Source: Rhodospirillales bacterium (lineage in GTDB: Bacteria > Pseudomonadota > Alphaproteobacteria > Acetobacterales > Acetobacteraceae). From it: 12,427 bases of DNA. A program made the position numbers and the translations under genes. Below the pieces are notes generated by a model. It was given only the letters and a program-made list of their open reading frames with translations. It was not told the DNA's origin and did no database searches. Below, in pieces: positions 5,334 through 12,427 of the stretch (positions within the stretch are counted from its first letter, which is position 1; every line of letters begins with the position of its first letter). The DNA is taken from positions 1 through 12,427 of the forward strand of contig JAATGE010000127.1 of the NCBI GenBank assembly GCA_015654825.1, read 5' to 3'.

Positions 5334-5807
5334 TTACGGCTGCTTGCGCAAGTATACGATCTGCACTGTCAAGCCGACAATGAGCATGACGAGAAGGGCC
5401 GCCTGAGATCCGAGGAGGAGCGGCGAGTTCAGGTCGGTCACCAGCGGGTGGCCATCCGGAACGCGGCGCAGAGTTTCGCTGACGCTTGGCACCATCAACA
5501 GGAACACTGTCAGGCTCAGGCAGATCGTTTCGATATATTTGGCTGCACGTCCTAATCCTGGAAGGCGCCCGACGCCGTAACCAGCGAGCAGCAGAACAAT
5601 CGTGACCGTGCCGATAGCGTAGCTGATCGGCTGATGTGCGACGAGAAAAACTGTGGCGGCGCCGATCAGCATAAAAACGAAATAGGCAGCACCAGGTGAT
5701 GACTGAGGTACGATCCGGCCATGACGGGCAATCATATACACAGCCAAGGGAATGGCCGGCAGGCTGCCGAGCGTGTGCACCCAGCCGAGTGGAGAAATTC
5801 CAAACAT
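5334..5807 (-). CDS. Small multispanning membrane protein, co-transcribed with SDR
   Basis: A 157-residue, strongly hydrophobic protein with about five predicted membrane spans (roughly residues 9-27, 39-57, 61-79, 91-110 and 131-153). It has short polar loops such as ARHGRIVPQSSPG and a RRVPDGHPL loop before the last span. The opening SPLGWVHTLGSLPAIPLAVYM resembles DUF2306-like small membrane proteins, but I do not claim a family. ATG 5807 was chosen over upstream starts because AAAGGA lies six to seven bases before it. The gene begins 61 bases after the SDR stop on the same strand, so it is probably the second gene of an operon under the TetR-controlled promoter. No catalytic motif was seen. 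Confidence 0.8.
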   Translation of the reverse strand: MFGISPLGWVHTLGSLPAIPLAVYMIARHGRIVPQSSPGAAYFVFMLIGAATVFLVAHQPISYAIGTVTIVLLLAGYGVGRLPGLGRAAKYIETICLSLTVFLLMVPSVSETLRRVPDGHPLVTDLNSPLLLGSQAALLVMLIVGLTVQIVYLRKQP

Positions 5808-5868
5808 CAGGCGTCCTTTCCAACAAAGAAATTGTGAGTCCAGTTCCGGGCCTGCATCGGAGGCCGCT

Positions 5869-6702
5869 TCACGGAGCAAAGCCGGTCGAGCGCGAGAGGG
5901 CGTCCCACGCCGCGATCTCGCCGTTCATCTGTTGCAGTTTCTGCGCCACCAGTCCGAGCGCATCCTCGCCGAGGAACAACCGGGTGGGCGGGTTTTCGGC
6001 TTCGACCAACCGCAGAAGCGCCTCGGCTGCCTTGTTGGGATCGCCAGGCTGGTTGCCGCTCTTTGCCTGACGCGCCGCGCGGATTGGATTCATGACTGTG
6101 TCGTAGTCGGCAATGCTGCGCGGCGTCCGGTCCATCGAACGGCCAGCCCAGTCGGTGCGGAACTGGCCGGGTGCGAGGGCGGTGACGCGAATGCCGAAGG
6201 AGGCGACCTCCTTGCCGAGAGCCTCGGAGATTCCTTCGAGCGCAAATTTGCTGCCGCAATAGAAGCTTATCCCCGGCATCGTGATGAAGCCGCCCATCGA
6301 GGTCACGTTCACAATGTGGCCGTGCCGCCGTTGCCGCATGCCGGGGAGCACGGCCTTGATCATCGCGACCGGGCCGAACACGTTGGCGGCGAATTGCCGT
6401 TGCAGGTCGTCTATCGAGGACTCCTCAAGGGCGCCCTCGTGGCCGTAGCCGGCGTTGTTCACCAGCACGTCGACTGGCCCGGCTTCCTGCTCCGCCGTCC
6501 GCACCGCCTCGGGGACCGTCGCATAGTCCGTGACATCGAGCAGAAGTGGCAACGCACCTTTCGACGCGCCGAATGCCTTCGCGTCGTCGGGGCGGCGAAC
6601 CGTGCCGATCACGCGGTGGCCGGCGGCGAGAGCGGCCGCCGCAAACGCGCGGCCAAGCCCGGAACTGACTCCGGTAATGAGGAAGGTCTTCGATCGGGGC
6701 AT
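5869..6702 (-). CDS. Short-chain dehydrogenase/reductase (classical SDR)
   Basis: A 277-residue NAD(P)-dependent oxidoreductase with a complete classical SDR set: TGVSSGLG (residues 10-17, cofactor loop), DV at 56-57, NNAG (82-85), Asn107, Ser135 in VTSMGG, and Tyr148-x3-Lys152 in YCGSK. Arginines after the second strand (TVRRPDD, 34-40) favour NADP(H). The length and extended C-terminus fit the cluster of SDRs often annotated as 'oxidoreductase, SDR family' acting on small carbonyls or alcohols; the substrate cannot be read from the sequence. ATG 6702 has GAGG five bases upstream. It is divergent from the TetR gene, with a shared dyad between them, and a small membrane protein lies downstream. 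TetR-SDR divergent pairs are commonly ligand-induced detoxification units. Confidence 0.92.
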   Translation of the reverse strand: MPRSKTFLITGVSSGLGRAFAAAALAAGHRVIGTVRRPDDAKAFGASKGALPLLLDVTDYATVPEAVRTAEQEAGPVDVLVNNAGYGHEGALEESSIDDLQRQFAANVFGPVAMIKAVLPGMRQRRHGHIVNVTSMGGFITMPGISFYCGSKFALEGISEALGKEVASFGIRVTALAPGQFRTDWAGRSMDRTPRSIADYDTVMNPIRAARQAKSGNQPGDPNKAAEALLRLVEAENPPTRLFLGEDALGLVAQKLQQMNGEIAAWDALSRSTGFAP

Positions 6703-6721
6703 CGGAACCTCACGCAGGGGG

Positions 6722-6749
6722 TTGGCAAGAACTTATATCATGATATAGT
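6722..6749 (+). promoter_or_regulatory. Promoter of the TetR gene, probably leaderless
   Basis: TTGGCA (6722-6727) and TATAGT (6744-6749) are 16 bases apart and each differs from the sigma-70 consensus at one position. The expected start of transcription falls at about 6755-6757, on the ATG itself, and no Shine-Dalgarno sequence precedes that ATG. The -10 overlaps the 14-bp dyad. Confidence 0.6.
6734..6747. promoter_or_regulatory. TetR operator: perfect 14-bp palindrome TATATCATGATATA
   Basis: A perfect self-complementary 14-mer centred at 6740/6741, in the 52-bp gap between the divergent SDR and TetR genes. It overlaps the TetR -10 and supplies AT-rich hexamers for an SDR -10 on the other strand. 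Operators of TetR-family repressors typically are short palindromes in exactly this position, giving joint repression of both genes. Confidence 0.75.
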
Positions 6750-6754
6750 CGCGC

Positions 6755-7405
6755 ATGGCCCGTGACAAGACCCCTTCGCAACTGAAATTGCCGACCCGGG
6801 ATCGTGTCCTGGATGCAGCCGAACGCCTTCTCGCAAGGGGGGGCGCGGCGTTCTCCATGCGTGAGCTTGCCGAAGAGGCCGGGGTGAGCTTTGCGACACC
6901 CTTCAACCAGTTCGGCAGCAAGGCCGCGATTATGCTGGCGCTCTCGACGCGGCTTATCGCTTCGATGCAGGAACAGTTGGCTCGGGCCTCGCTGCCGGAT
7001 ACGGCATTGGCGCGTGTCCTTCAGGCTGTCGATATCGCCGCATCAGTCATGCTTGCTGCGCCGGCCGTAAATCGTGCCGTCATGGCGGCGATCGGTGCTC
7101 CGAGCGATGAGCCCAGCGAAGTCTCGTCCCGATCCGCGGCCCTATGGGCCGAAGCTCTTGCTGATGGAGAGGCACTCTTGCCGGCGACGCGGCCGCTGGC
7201 GGTGGCTGTCATTCCCAGCCAACTCGCCATTGCTTTTCGCGGTGTTCTGTCATTCTGGACGGCGGGCGAAATTCCGGACCGATTGCTTAAGAAGCGCGCT
7301 CGCGCGGCGGCTGCGACCGTCCTTCTGGGCTTTGTCGCCCGCGAAGATCGCCTTCGTCTGATCAGCCTGCTTGAAGATGGTTCGGAGGCCAAGGACCGTG
7401 CGTGA
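6755..7405 (+). CDS. TetR/AcrR-family transcriptional regulator
   Basis: A 216-residue protein with an N-terminal TetR DNA-binding domain: TRDRVLDAAERLLARGG (residues 14-30), FSMRELAEEAGVSFATPFNQFGSKAAIMLAL (33-63). The recognition-helix region FATPFNQF replaces the usual 'xxxlYxHF'. The remaining 150 residues are helical, Ala/Leu-rich and variable, as expected for the ligand-binding and dimer domain. ATG 6755 has no ribosome binding site but lies where transcription should start, consistent with a leaderless message. It diverges from an SDR gene across a palindrome, so it most likely represses itself and the SDR/membrane-protein operon until a ligand binds. The ligand is unknown. Confidence 0.92.
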   Translation: MARDKTPSQLKLPTRDRVLDAAERLLARGGAAFSMRELAEEAGVSFATPFNQFGSKAAIMLALSTRLIASMQEQLARASLPDTALARVLQAVDIAASVMLAAPAVNRAVMAAIGAPSDEPSEVSSRSAALWAEALADGEALLPATRPLAVAVIPSQLAIAFRGVLSFWTAGEIPDRLLKKRARAAAATVLLGFVAREDRLRLISLLEDGSEAKDRA

Positions 7406-7500
7406 TCGGCATCGTCTCGCCGAGATTTTGTGTTACGCGCCCCGCACAGATCCGTTCCGTTCCAGACCGGCGAATGGCTGCGGGAAGCCGTGCTTTAGAT

Positions 7501-7525
7501 GGTGGGTTGCGAAGGGCAGCCCACC
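7501..7525. repeat. REP-like palindrome (GGTGGGTTGC...GCAGCCCACC)
   Basis: Ten-base arms with one G-T mismatch around a GAAGG loop, followed by CTACG. It is of the common 'GGTGGG-TTGCGAAGG-GCAGCCCACCCTACG' intergenic type. It stands 7 bases before copy B of the direct repeat, the place held by a different palindrome in copy A. Confidence 0.6.
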
Positions 7526-7531
7526 CTACGA

Positions 7532-7614
7532 TGTGTTGGACTCGGAAACAATAAAATTGGGGTCTTGGGACTAGTCCCCAGCGGGGTCCAGGGGCAGAGC
7601 CCCTCGCCTTTCCT
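7532..7614 (-). terminator. Thiolase downstream hairpin region (direct repeat copy B), possible terminator
   Basis: Directly after the thiolase stop, on the minus strand, come AGGGGC-TCT-GCCCCT, CCCC-GCT-GGGG and GGGAC-TA-GTCCC hairpins, followed by an AATTTTATTGTTT tract. The order suits transcription termination, although the T-tract is interrupted and about 10 bases away. GGGGCTCTGCCCCTGGACCCCG-type sequences recur between genes of alphaproteobacteria. Positions 7532-7565 are identical to 4971-5004. Confidence 0.5.
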
Positions 7615-8787
7615 TCACCTTTCCACACACATGGCTACACCCATGCCGCCGCCGACGCACAACGTGGCGAGGCCCTTCTTGGCGTCGCGTTTTTGCATTT
7701 CGTGCAACAATGTGACCAACACGCGGGCGCCCGAGGCGCCGATGGGGTGGCCTATGGCGATGGCGCCGCCGTTTACGTTTACTTTAGCGGTGTCGAGGCC
7801 AAGGTCTTTGACGACGGCCAGGCTTTGCGCCGCAAAAGCTTCGTTGCTTTCGATCAGGTCGAGGTCGGCGATCTTCCAGCCCGCGCGCTCCAGGGCCTTG
7901 CGGCTGCTCGGGATGGGGCCGGTGCCCATGATGGCGGGGTCGACGCCGGCCGTGGCGAAACTGGCGATGCGGGCGAGCGGGGTGAGGCCGCGGCGGGCGG
8001 CTTCTTTCGCACTCATGACGACGAGGGCGGCGGCGCCGTCGTTGATGCCGCTGGCGTTGCCGGCAGTGACCGTGCCGTCCTTCTGGAAGGCGGGCTTCAG
8101 TTTGGTCAGGGCGGCCATGTCGGTGTCGGGGCGGATGAATTCGTCGGTGTCGACCACGGTGTCGGCTTTGCGGCCTTTTACTGTGACAGCAACGATTTCG
8201 TCCTTGAAGCGGCCTGATTTGGTGGCGGCGCCGGCCTTGTGCTGGCTGGCGAGGGCGAATTCATCCTGCTGCTGGCGGGTGATCTGGTATTTTTGCGCAA
8301 CGTTTTCCGCGGTGACGCCCATGTGGTAGCCGTGGAAGGCGTCCCACAGGCCGTCCTTCAGCATGGTGTCGGTGAATTCGAGCGCGCCCATCTTGGTGCC
8401 GCCGCGCAGGTAGGCGGCGTGCGGGGCCATGCTCATGCTTTCCTGGCCGCCGGCGACGACAATCGCGGATTCTCCGCTGCGGATCTGCTGCGAGGCGAGG
8501 GCGACGGCGCGCAGGCCGCTGCCGCAGAGCTGGTTGATGCCGAACGCGGTTTTCTCGTCGGGGATGCCGGCGGCGCGGGCGGCCTGGCGGGCGGGGTTCT
8601 GGCCCTGGCCGCCGATCAGGATCTGGCCGAGGATCGCTTCGTCGATGTCCTCCGGCGCGATGCCGGCGCGCTCGATGGCCGCGCGGACGGCCGCGGTGCC
8701 GAGGACGTGCGCCGGGACGGTGCCGAATGCACCGTTGAAACTGCCCACCGGTGTGCGCACCGCCGAGACGATTACTACATCTTCCAT
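7615..8787 (-). CDS. Acetyl-CoA C-acetyltransferase (thiolase)
   Basis: A 390-residue thiolase of the biosynthetic, acetoacetyl-CoA type. It condenses two acetyl-CoA, or cleaves acetoacetyl-CoA, in the cytoplasm, feeding polyhydroxybutyrate, ketone-body or amino-acid catabolic routes. The acylated cysteine is Cys88 in [10 protein letters not shown]; the second pair is His347 in [14 protein letters not shown] and Cys377 in LCVGGGMG. These match Zoogloea thiolase positions 89/348/378 offset by one. The length is typical, and the N-terminal [16 protein letters not shown] is canonical. ATG 8787 follows a strong AGGAGG seven bases upstream. It has no phaB or hydroxyacyl-CoA dehydrogenase partner next to it, so the exact pathway (PhaA or AtoB role) stays open. 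A broken copy of its 3' end lies at 5055-5158. Confidence 0.95.
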   Translation of the reverse strand: MEDVVIVSAVRTPVGSFNGAFGTVPAHVLGTAAVRAAIERAGIAPEDIDEAILGQILIGGQGQNPARQAARAAGIPDEKTAFGINQLCGSGLRAVALASQQIRSGESAIVVAGGQESMSMAPHAAYLRGGTKMGALEFTDTMLKDGLWDAFHGYHMGVTAENVAQKYQITRQQQDEFALASQHKAGAATKSGRFKDEIVAVTVKGRKADTVVDTDEFIRPDTDMAALTKLKPAFQKDGTVTAGNASGINDGAAALVVMSAKEAARRGLTPLARIASFATAGVDPAIMGTGPIPSSRKALERAGWKIADLDLIESNEAFAAQSLAVVKDLGLDTAKVNVNGGAIAIGHPIGASGARVLVTLLHEMQKRDAKKGLATLCVGGGMGVAMCVER

Positions 8788-8856
8788 TTATTTCCTCCTG
8801 CCCGAGGCGAGGCCGCCTCGTCCCCGCGGCTGTGCTGCGCCGCGGGAGATTTGCAG

Positions 8857-8886
8857 GATATAGGCTGTCTGTGGGCACTGGGCCAA
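8857..8886 (-). promoter_or_regulatory. Possible thiolase promoter with structured leader
   Basis: On the minus strand TTGGCC (8886-8881) and TATATC (8862-8857) are 18 bases apart. Transcription would start near 8850, giving a leader of about 60 bases that contains two GC-rich inverted repeats: CCGCGGC/GCCGCGG with an 8-base loop (8823-8844) and CGAGGC/GCCTCG with a 6-base loop (about 8804-8821). The hexamers are only moderate matches. Confidence 0.4.
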
Positions 8887-8932
8887 GACGGGGGCCGGCG
8901 CGTGGCCGTCATGGCTGACCGGGAGGGGACGG

Positions 8933-10408
8933 ATGGACGAATTGATGGCGCGCAATGACGCGACGGCGCTGGCGGCACTGGTGGCGGCCGGGCAGGTGAG
9001 TGCGGCCGAGTTGCTGGAGGCGGCGATCGCGCGGGCCGATGCGACGGCGGGCACGCTGAACCACACGCCGATCCGGTTCGACGATGTGGCGCGGGCGCGG
9101 GCGCGGCAGGCGCTGAGCGGGAAGTTTGCCGGCGTGCCGTTTCTGCTCAAGGACATTGGCCAGGAGTACGCGGGGCAGCCGTACACGGCCGCGGCGGCGC
9201 CGTGGCGGGGGCGCATCGCGGCTGAGCACAGCGCCTATACGCGGCGGTGCCTGGAGGCGGGGCTGGTGATTTTCGGGCGCACGGCGACGCCCGAGCTTGG
9301 GCTGCGGGCGCAGACCGAAAGCCGGCTGTGGGGGCCGACGCGCAATCCCTGGGATAGCGGGCGCACGCCGGGCGGGTCCTCCGGCGGGTCGGCGGCTGCG
9401 GTGGCAGCCGGGGTGGTGCCGATGGCGGGTGCCAATGACGGCGGCGGGTCGATCCGCATTCCGGCGTCGTATTGCGGGTTGTTCGGGCTGAAGCCGTCGA
9501 CCAACCGGGTGGGCTGGGGGCAGGCGCAGGGGCTGAACTGGGAAGGGGCGTCGGCGAATGGCGTGCTGAGCCGCAGCGTGCGCGATACGGCGCGGATGCT
9601 GGATGTGTTGAGTGTGCCCGAGCAAGGCGAGTTTTTTGTGCCGGCGGCGCCGGCGCGCCCGTACGAGGCGGAATTGGGGGCGCCGGTGGGGCGGTTGCGG
9701 ATCGGGTTTTCGACGGCCTCGCCGCTCGGCACCGAGGTGCATGCGGGCAATGTGGCGGCGGTGCGGGAGGCGGCCAGGTTGCTGGAGGGGCTGGGGCATG
9801 ACGTGGAGGAGGCGGCGCCGGCGATCGATGGGGGCGGCGTCGCGAGCGCGTTCCTGACCATGTATCTCGGCCAGGTGGCGGCGGACGTGGCGTTTTCCGG
9901 CGCGCCGGACAGCGCGTTCGAGCTGGAGACGGGGCTGCTGGCGGCGCTTGGGCGGGCGCTGAGTGCGGCCGAGTACGTGACGGCGCATCGCACATGGAAC
10001 GATTTTGCGCGCGCGCTGGGGCGGTTCCACGCCACGTACGATGTGTGGCTGCTGCCGACGGTGGCGGGTCCGCCGCCGCGGATCGGCGAACTGGCGCTGC
10101 CGCGGGCACAGCAACGGATATTGCCGGTGCTGCGGGCGCTGGGTGCCGGGCGGCTGATGCTGAAGCTCGGGATGCTCGAGCAGATCGCGCACGAGAGTTT
10201 TGCGCGCACGCCGTTTACGCAGGTCAGCAACATGACGTTCACGCCGAGCATGTCGGTGCCGCTGGGGATGGCGGCGCCGGAGGCAGGGGCGGCGGCGCTG
10301 CCGGTGGGGGTGCAGTTCGTGGCGCGGTATGGGGCGGAGGATGTGCTGATCAGGCTGGCGGCGCAGTTGGAGGCGGCGGCGCCCTGGGCGGGGCGGTGGC
10401 CCGCGTAA
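8933..10408 (+). CDS. Amidase-signature hydrolase (NylA-like amidase)
   Basis: A 491-residue amidase-signature enzyme, which hydrolyses carboxamide bonds in the cytoplasm. The Ser-cisSer-Lys triad is visible: Lys73 in PFLLKDIG, the cis-Ser at 149 in GGSSGGSAAA, and the nucleophile Ser173 in ANDGGGSIRIPAS. The ANDGGGSIRIPASYCGLFGLKPS version of the signature resembles 6-aminohexanoate-cyclic-dimer hydrolases more than GatA; with no gatB/gatC nearby, a tRNA amidotransferase role is unlikely. The true substrate is unknown. ATG 8933 follows GGGAGGGG. It diverges from the thiolase gene. A HigA-like gene starts on the base after its stop, so the two are probably co-transcribed. The gene is extremely GC-rich: 51 of 60 bases in the line at 9361. 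Confidence 0.92.
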   Translation: MDELMARNDATALAALVAAGQVSAAELLEAAIARADATAGTLNHTPIRFDDVARARARQALSGKFAGVPFLLKDIGQEYAGQPYTAAAAPWRGRIAAEHSAYTRRCLEAGLVIFGRTATPELGLRAQTESRLWGPTRNPWDSGRTPGGSSGGSAAAVAAGVVPMAGANDGGGSIRIPASYCGLFGLKPSTNRVGWGQAQGLNWEGASANGVLSRSVRDTARMLDVLSVPEQGEFFVPAAPARPYEAELGAPVGRLRIGFSTASPLGTEVHAGNVAAVREAARLLEGLGHDVEEAAPAIDGGGVASAFLTMYLGQVAADVAFSGAPDSAFELETGLLAALGRALSAAEYVTAHRTWNDFARALGRFHATYDVWLLPTVAGPPPRIGELALPRAQQRILPVLRALGAGRLMLKLGMLEQIAHESFARTPFTQVSNMTFTPSMSVPLGMAAPEAGAAALPVGVQFVARYGAEDVLIRLAAQLEAAAPWAGRWPA

Positions 10409-10738
10409 GTGCCGGAGGTAGGCATTTCCGACGGTGCCTGGGGCCTGTGCCGATGTTTGCGCTTGCAGGGCGTTCCGAATCCGACACCCGGCGACGTGCT
10501 GCGGCTGGACTTTGTCGAGCCGATGGGGCTGAGCCAGAACGCGTTGGCGCGTGCGATCGGCGTGCCGCCGCGCCGGATCAACGAGATCGTGCTCGGCAAG
10601 CGTGCGATCACGGCCGACACCGATCTGCGCCTGGCCCGCTATTTCGGCGTTTCGGAGGGGTTCTTCCTGGGCCTGCAGACTGACCACGACCTGATGGAGC
10701 AGCGGCGGCGGATCGCGCCCCGGCAGCAGGCGGCGTGA
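10409..10738 (+). CDS. higA: HigA-family antitoxin (Xre helix-turn-helix), no HigB partner seen
   Basis: A 109-residue frame whose core NPTPGDVLRLDF, PMGLSQNALARAIGVPPRR and INEIVLGKRAITADTDLRLARYFG is a clear HigA-type helix-turn-helix antitoxin. HigA binds the HigB mRNA-cleaving toxin and represses their operon. The first about 23 residues are not typical (homologues start shortly before NPTPG), so the GTG start at 10409, directly after the amidase stop, is uncertain; TTG 10457 or 10463 are alternatives. higB normally precedes higA but the amidase gene stands there, and nothing HigB-like follows. It is either an orphan antitoxin or a regulator recruited to the amidase gene. The nested palindrome downstream may end the transcript. 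Confidence 0.8.
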   Translation: MPEVGISDGAWGLCRCLRLQGVPNPTPGDVLRLDFVEPMGLSQNALARAIGVPPRRINEIVLGKRAITADTDLRLARYFGVSEGFFLGLQTDHDLMEQRRRIAPRQQAA

Positions 10739-10762
10739 CGGCTCGACCCGAAACGAAAGCCA

Positions 10763-10860
10763 AATTAACAAAAGTTTTTTGGTTCTTTTTTTCAAAAAAG
10801 AACAAGAAAAAGCACTTCTTTTTGAAAAAAGAAGTAAAAACTTTTGTTAATTGTTTTTTG
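10763..10860 (+). terminator. AT-rich nested palindrome (three-stem structure) with T-tract
   Basis: The outer arms are perfect over 17 bp (10763-10779 with 10836-10852, AATTAACAAAAGTTTTT type). Inside them sit two further hairpins: GTTCTTTTTT/AAAAAAGAAC (10782-10803) and CTTCTTTTT/AAAAAGAAG (10815-10834). The whole could fold as a cruciform or three-way junction. TTGTTTTTTG follows. It is about 25 bases after the higA stop, so a terminator is plausible, but stems this AT-rich are weak intrinsic terminators; it may instead be a dispersed repeat element. Confidence 0.6.
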
Positions 10861-10966
10861 TTCGCCGACTTCGGTTGGGGCCGGGCGGTGGGCGCCCCCC
10901 CTGGCCAGGGCGCGGGCGGGCATGCAAATGTCCGCCGCGACCAGAAAACCGGGGGAGGGACGGATT

Positions 10967-12427
10967 GTGACCGCCATCAATGATGTGACCGATTTGACCG
11001 TTGAGGGCGATGTCGCCGTGCTGACCATCAACTCGCCGCCGGTCAATGCGCTGTCGGCGGCGGTGCGCGATGGGCTGGATGCGGGGCTGGACCAGGCGAT
11101 CGCCGATCCGGCGGTGCATTCGATCGTGCTGATCTGCGCCGGGCGCACGTTCATCGCCGGCGCCGATATCAGCGCGTTCGGCAAGCCGCCGGAAGGCGCG
11201 CCGCTGCACGCGGTGATCGCCAAGATCGAGGGCGCGCCGAAACCGGTGATCGCCGCAATCCACGGCACGGCGCTCGGCGGCGGGCTGGAGACGGCGCTGG
11301 CGTGCCATTACCGCGTCGGCGTGCCGTCGGCGAAATTCGGGCTGCCGGAGGTGAAGCTGGGGCTGCTGCCGGGGGCCGGCGGCACACAGCGGCTGCCGCG
11401 TATCGTCGGCGTGGAGAAGGCGCTGGACATGGTTACCAGCGGCACGCCGATCGGGGCCCGCGAAGCCGCCGCAACCGGCCTGATCGACGACACCGCGCCG
11501 GAAGACGCGCTGCGCGCGGGCGCGGTGGAATTCGCCAAGCGCGTGGTGGCGGAAGCGCGTCCGCTGAAAAAGGTGCGCGACCTGCCGGTGACCGCGGTGC
11601 CGGGCGTGTTCGAAGCATTTCGAAAGGCCAACGCGCGCAGGTTCCGCGGGTTCGATGCGCCGGAATATAATATCCGCTGCATCGAGGCGGCCACGACGCA
11701 AAGTTTCGACGAGGGGCTGAAGACCGAGCGCCGGCTGTTCATGGACCTGGTGACCGGCGTGCAGAGCAAGGCGCAACGCTATCTGTTTTTCGCCGAGCGC
11801 GAGGCGGCGAAGATCCCGGGTATTTCAGGCGACTTGCCGCTGCGCCCGATCAGGAAAGTCGGCGTGATCGGCGCCGGCACCATGGGCGGCGGCATATCGA
11901 TGAATTTCCTGTCCGCGGGATTTCCCGTGGTGATCGTGGAAACCGCCGATGCGGCGCTGCAGCGCGGCGTCGGCATCATGCGCGGCAATTACGAGAACAC
12001 CGCCAAAAAGGGGCGCCTGACGCAGCAGGACGTGGAGCGCAACATGGGGCTGCTGACGCCGAGTTTGGCGCTGCAGGACCTCGCCGACTGCGACCTGGTG
12101 ATCGAGGCGGTGTTCGAGAATATGGCGATCAAGCGCGAAATATTCGCGAAACTCGATGCGATCGTAAAGCCGGGCGCGATCCTGGCCAGCAATACATCCT
12201 ATCTCGATATCGACGAAATCGCTTCCGTTACGAAACGGCCGGGCGACGTGGTCGGCATGCATTTCTTCTCGCCGGCCAACGTGATGCGCCTGCTGGAAGT
12301 GGTGCGCGGTGAGAAGACCGCGCCGGACGTGCTGGCGACGGTCATGGCGCTGGCCAAGAAAATCGGCAAAGTCGCGGCGGTGGCCGGCGTGTGCCACGGG
12401 TTCATCGGCAACCGCATGCTGGAACAG
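10967..12427 (+). CDS. Enoyl-CoA hydratase / 3-hydroxyacyl-CoA dehydrogenase (FadB/FadJ type), 3' end cut
   Basis: The frame is open from GTG 10967 to the window edge, giving 487 residues of an enzyme usually about 700 long. Residues 1-190 are an enoyl-CoA hydratase domain: [12 protein letters not shown] (58-69, oxyanion hole), [10 protein letters not shown] (99-108, Glu108) and [20 protein letters not shown] (Glu128). From about 297 comes the NAD-binding domain: [13 protein letters not shown] (GxGxxG at 302-307), [11 protein letters not shown], catalytic His432 in [17 protein letters not shown], then [10 protein letters not shown] at the end. Both catalytic glutamates and the His are present. 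It performs hydration and NAD-dependent oxidation in beta-oxidation; the nearby thiolase could do the next step. GGGAGGG stands just before the GTG. Fusion order hydratase-dehydrogenase fits FadB, FadJ and peroxisomal-type enzymes. Confidence 0.95.
   Translation, partial: MTAINDVTDLTVEGDVAVLTINSPPVNALSAAVRDGLDAGLDQAIADPAVHSIVLICAGRTFIAGADISAFGKPPEGAPLHAVIAKIEGAPKPVIAAIHGTALGGGLETALACHYRVGVPSAKFGLPEVKLGLLPGAGGTQRLPRIVGVEKALDMVTSGTPIGAREAAATGLIDDTAPEDALRAGAVEFAKRVVAEARPLKKVRDLPVTAVPGVFEAFRKANARRFRGFDAPEYNIRCIEAATTQSFDEGLKTERRLFMDLVTGVQSKAQRYLFFAEREAAKIPGISGDLPLRPIRKVGVIGAGTMGGGISMNFLSAGFPVVIVETADAALQRGVGIMRGNYENTAKKGRLTQQDVERNMGLLTPSLALQDLADCDLVIEAVFENMAIKREIFAKLDAIVKPGAILASNTSYLDIDEIASVTKRPGDVVGMHFFSPANVMRLLEVVRGEKTAPDVLATVMALAKKIGKVAAVAGVCHGFIGNRMLEQ

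Noticed and set aside
5752..6765. 337-codon plus-strand frame opposite the SDR gene
   Set aside because: The minus strand carries the complete SDR motif set and a good start. The plus-strand frame has no recognisable domain and runs across the divergent promoter region.
7499..8329. 276-codon plus-strand frame opposite the thiolase 3' half
   Set aside because: It is a shadow of the thiolase gene, which has its three catalytic residues on the minus strand.
8909..10795. 628-codon open frame on the minus strand opposite the amidase and higA genes
   Set aside because: It is rich in Arg, Pro and His with low-complexity runs, typical of the antisense frame of very GC-rich genes. The plus strand has a full amidase catalytic triad and a HigA core.
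10735..10983. 82-codon plus-strand frame starting in the nested palindrome
   Set aside because: Its Lys/Phe runs are simply the translated AT-rich palindrome; it overlaps the start of the FadB/FadJ-type gene.
10847..11776. 309-codon minus-strand frame opposite the FadB/FadJ-type gene
   Set aside because: The plus strand encodes an uninterrupted hydratase domain with both catalytic glutamates; the antisense frame is Arg/His-rich and shows no family motif.
1..12427. CRISPR arrays, tRNA or rRNA genes, integrases and transposases
   Set aside because: No regularly spaced repeats, no tRNA-like or rRNA sequence and no recombinase motif were seen on either strand, although short hidden RNAs cannot be excluded by eye.

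Overview
The window reads as a GC-rich alphaproteobacterial chromosome, possibly an acetic-acid-bacterium relative (Acetobacteraceae/Rhodospirillales). That placement rests on codon use, the gene families and the style of the intergenic repeats; no rRNA or marker gene confirms it. It falls into an accessory left half (about 1-5330) and a metabolic right half (about 5330-12427).

Left half. At the left edge is a minus-strand toxin-antitoxin pair: a RelE-fold toxin (106-480), then the start of its Xre-type antitoxin, which runs off the window. A perfect dyad (502-522) lies just upstream. Two small plus-strand genes of unknown function follow (710-928, 937-1260), and after them a decayed C-terminus of another Xre antitoxin (1261-1356). 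Next is a compact minus-strand operon (4144 to 1427), visibly more AT-rich than its surroundings: a DUF2188 small protein, a 342-residue protein I cannot assign, a trypsin-fold serine protease with its His/Asp/Ser triad in place, and a small membrane-anchored protein with a winged-helix-like C-terminus. I propose this operon as the candidate undescribed system. Upstream of it is a RES-domain toxin (4314-4793) that has lost its usual antitoxin. In the antitoxin's place lies about 540 bp of mosaic repeats plus a broken copy of the 3' end of the thiolase gene found 2.5 kb away. The density of toxins, antitoxin scraps and repeats marks a genomic island or a plastic site.

Right half. A short-chain dehydrogenase and a small membrane protein (minus strand) diverge from a TetR regulator (plus strand). 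The shared 52-bp gap holds a perfect 14-bp dyad overlapping the promoters, so TetR control of both sides is likely, and the TetR transcript looks leaderless. Next come an acetyl-CoA acetyltransferase (minus), a divergent amidase-signature hydrolase with an abutting HigA-type antitoxin lacking a HigB, an elaborate AT-rich nested palindrome, and a fatty-acid oxidation multifunctional enzyme (enoyl-CoA hydratase / 3-hydroxyacyl-CoA dehydrogenase) cut by the window end. The thiolase and the FadB/FadJ-type enzyme would together carry out the hydration, oxidation and thiolysis steps of beta-oxidation, although they are not one operon.
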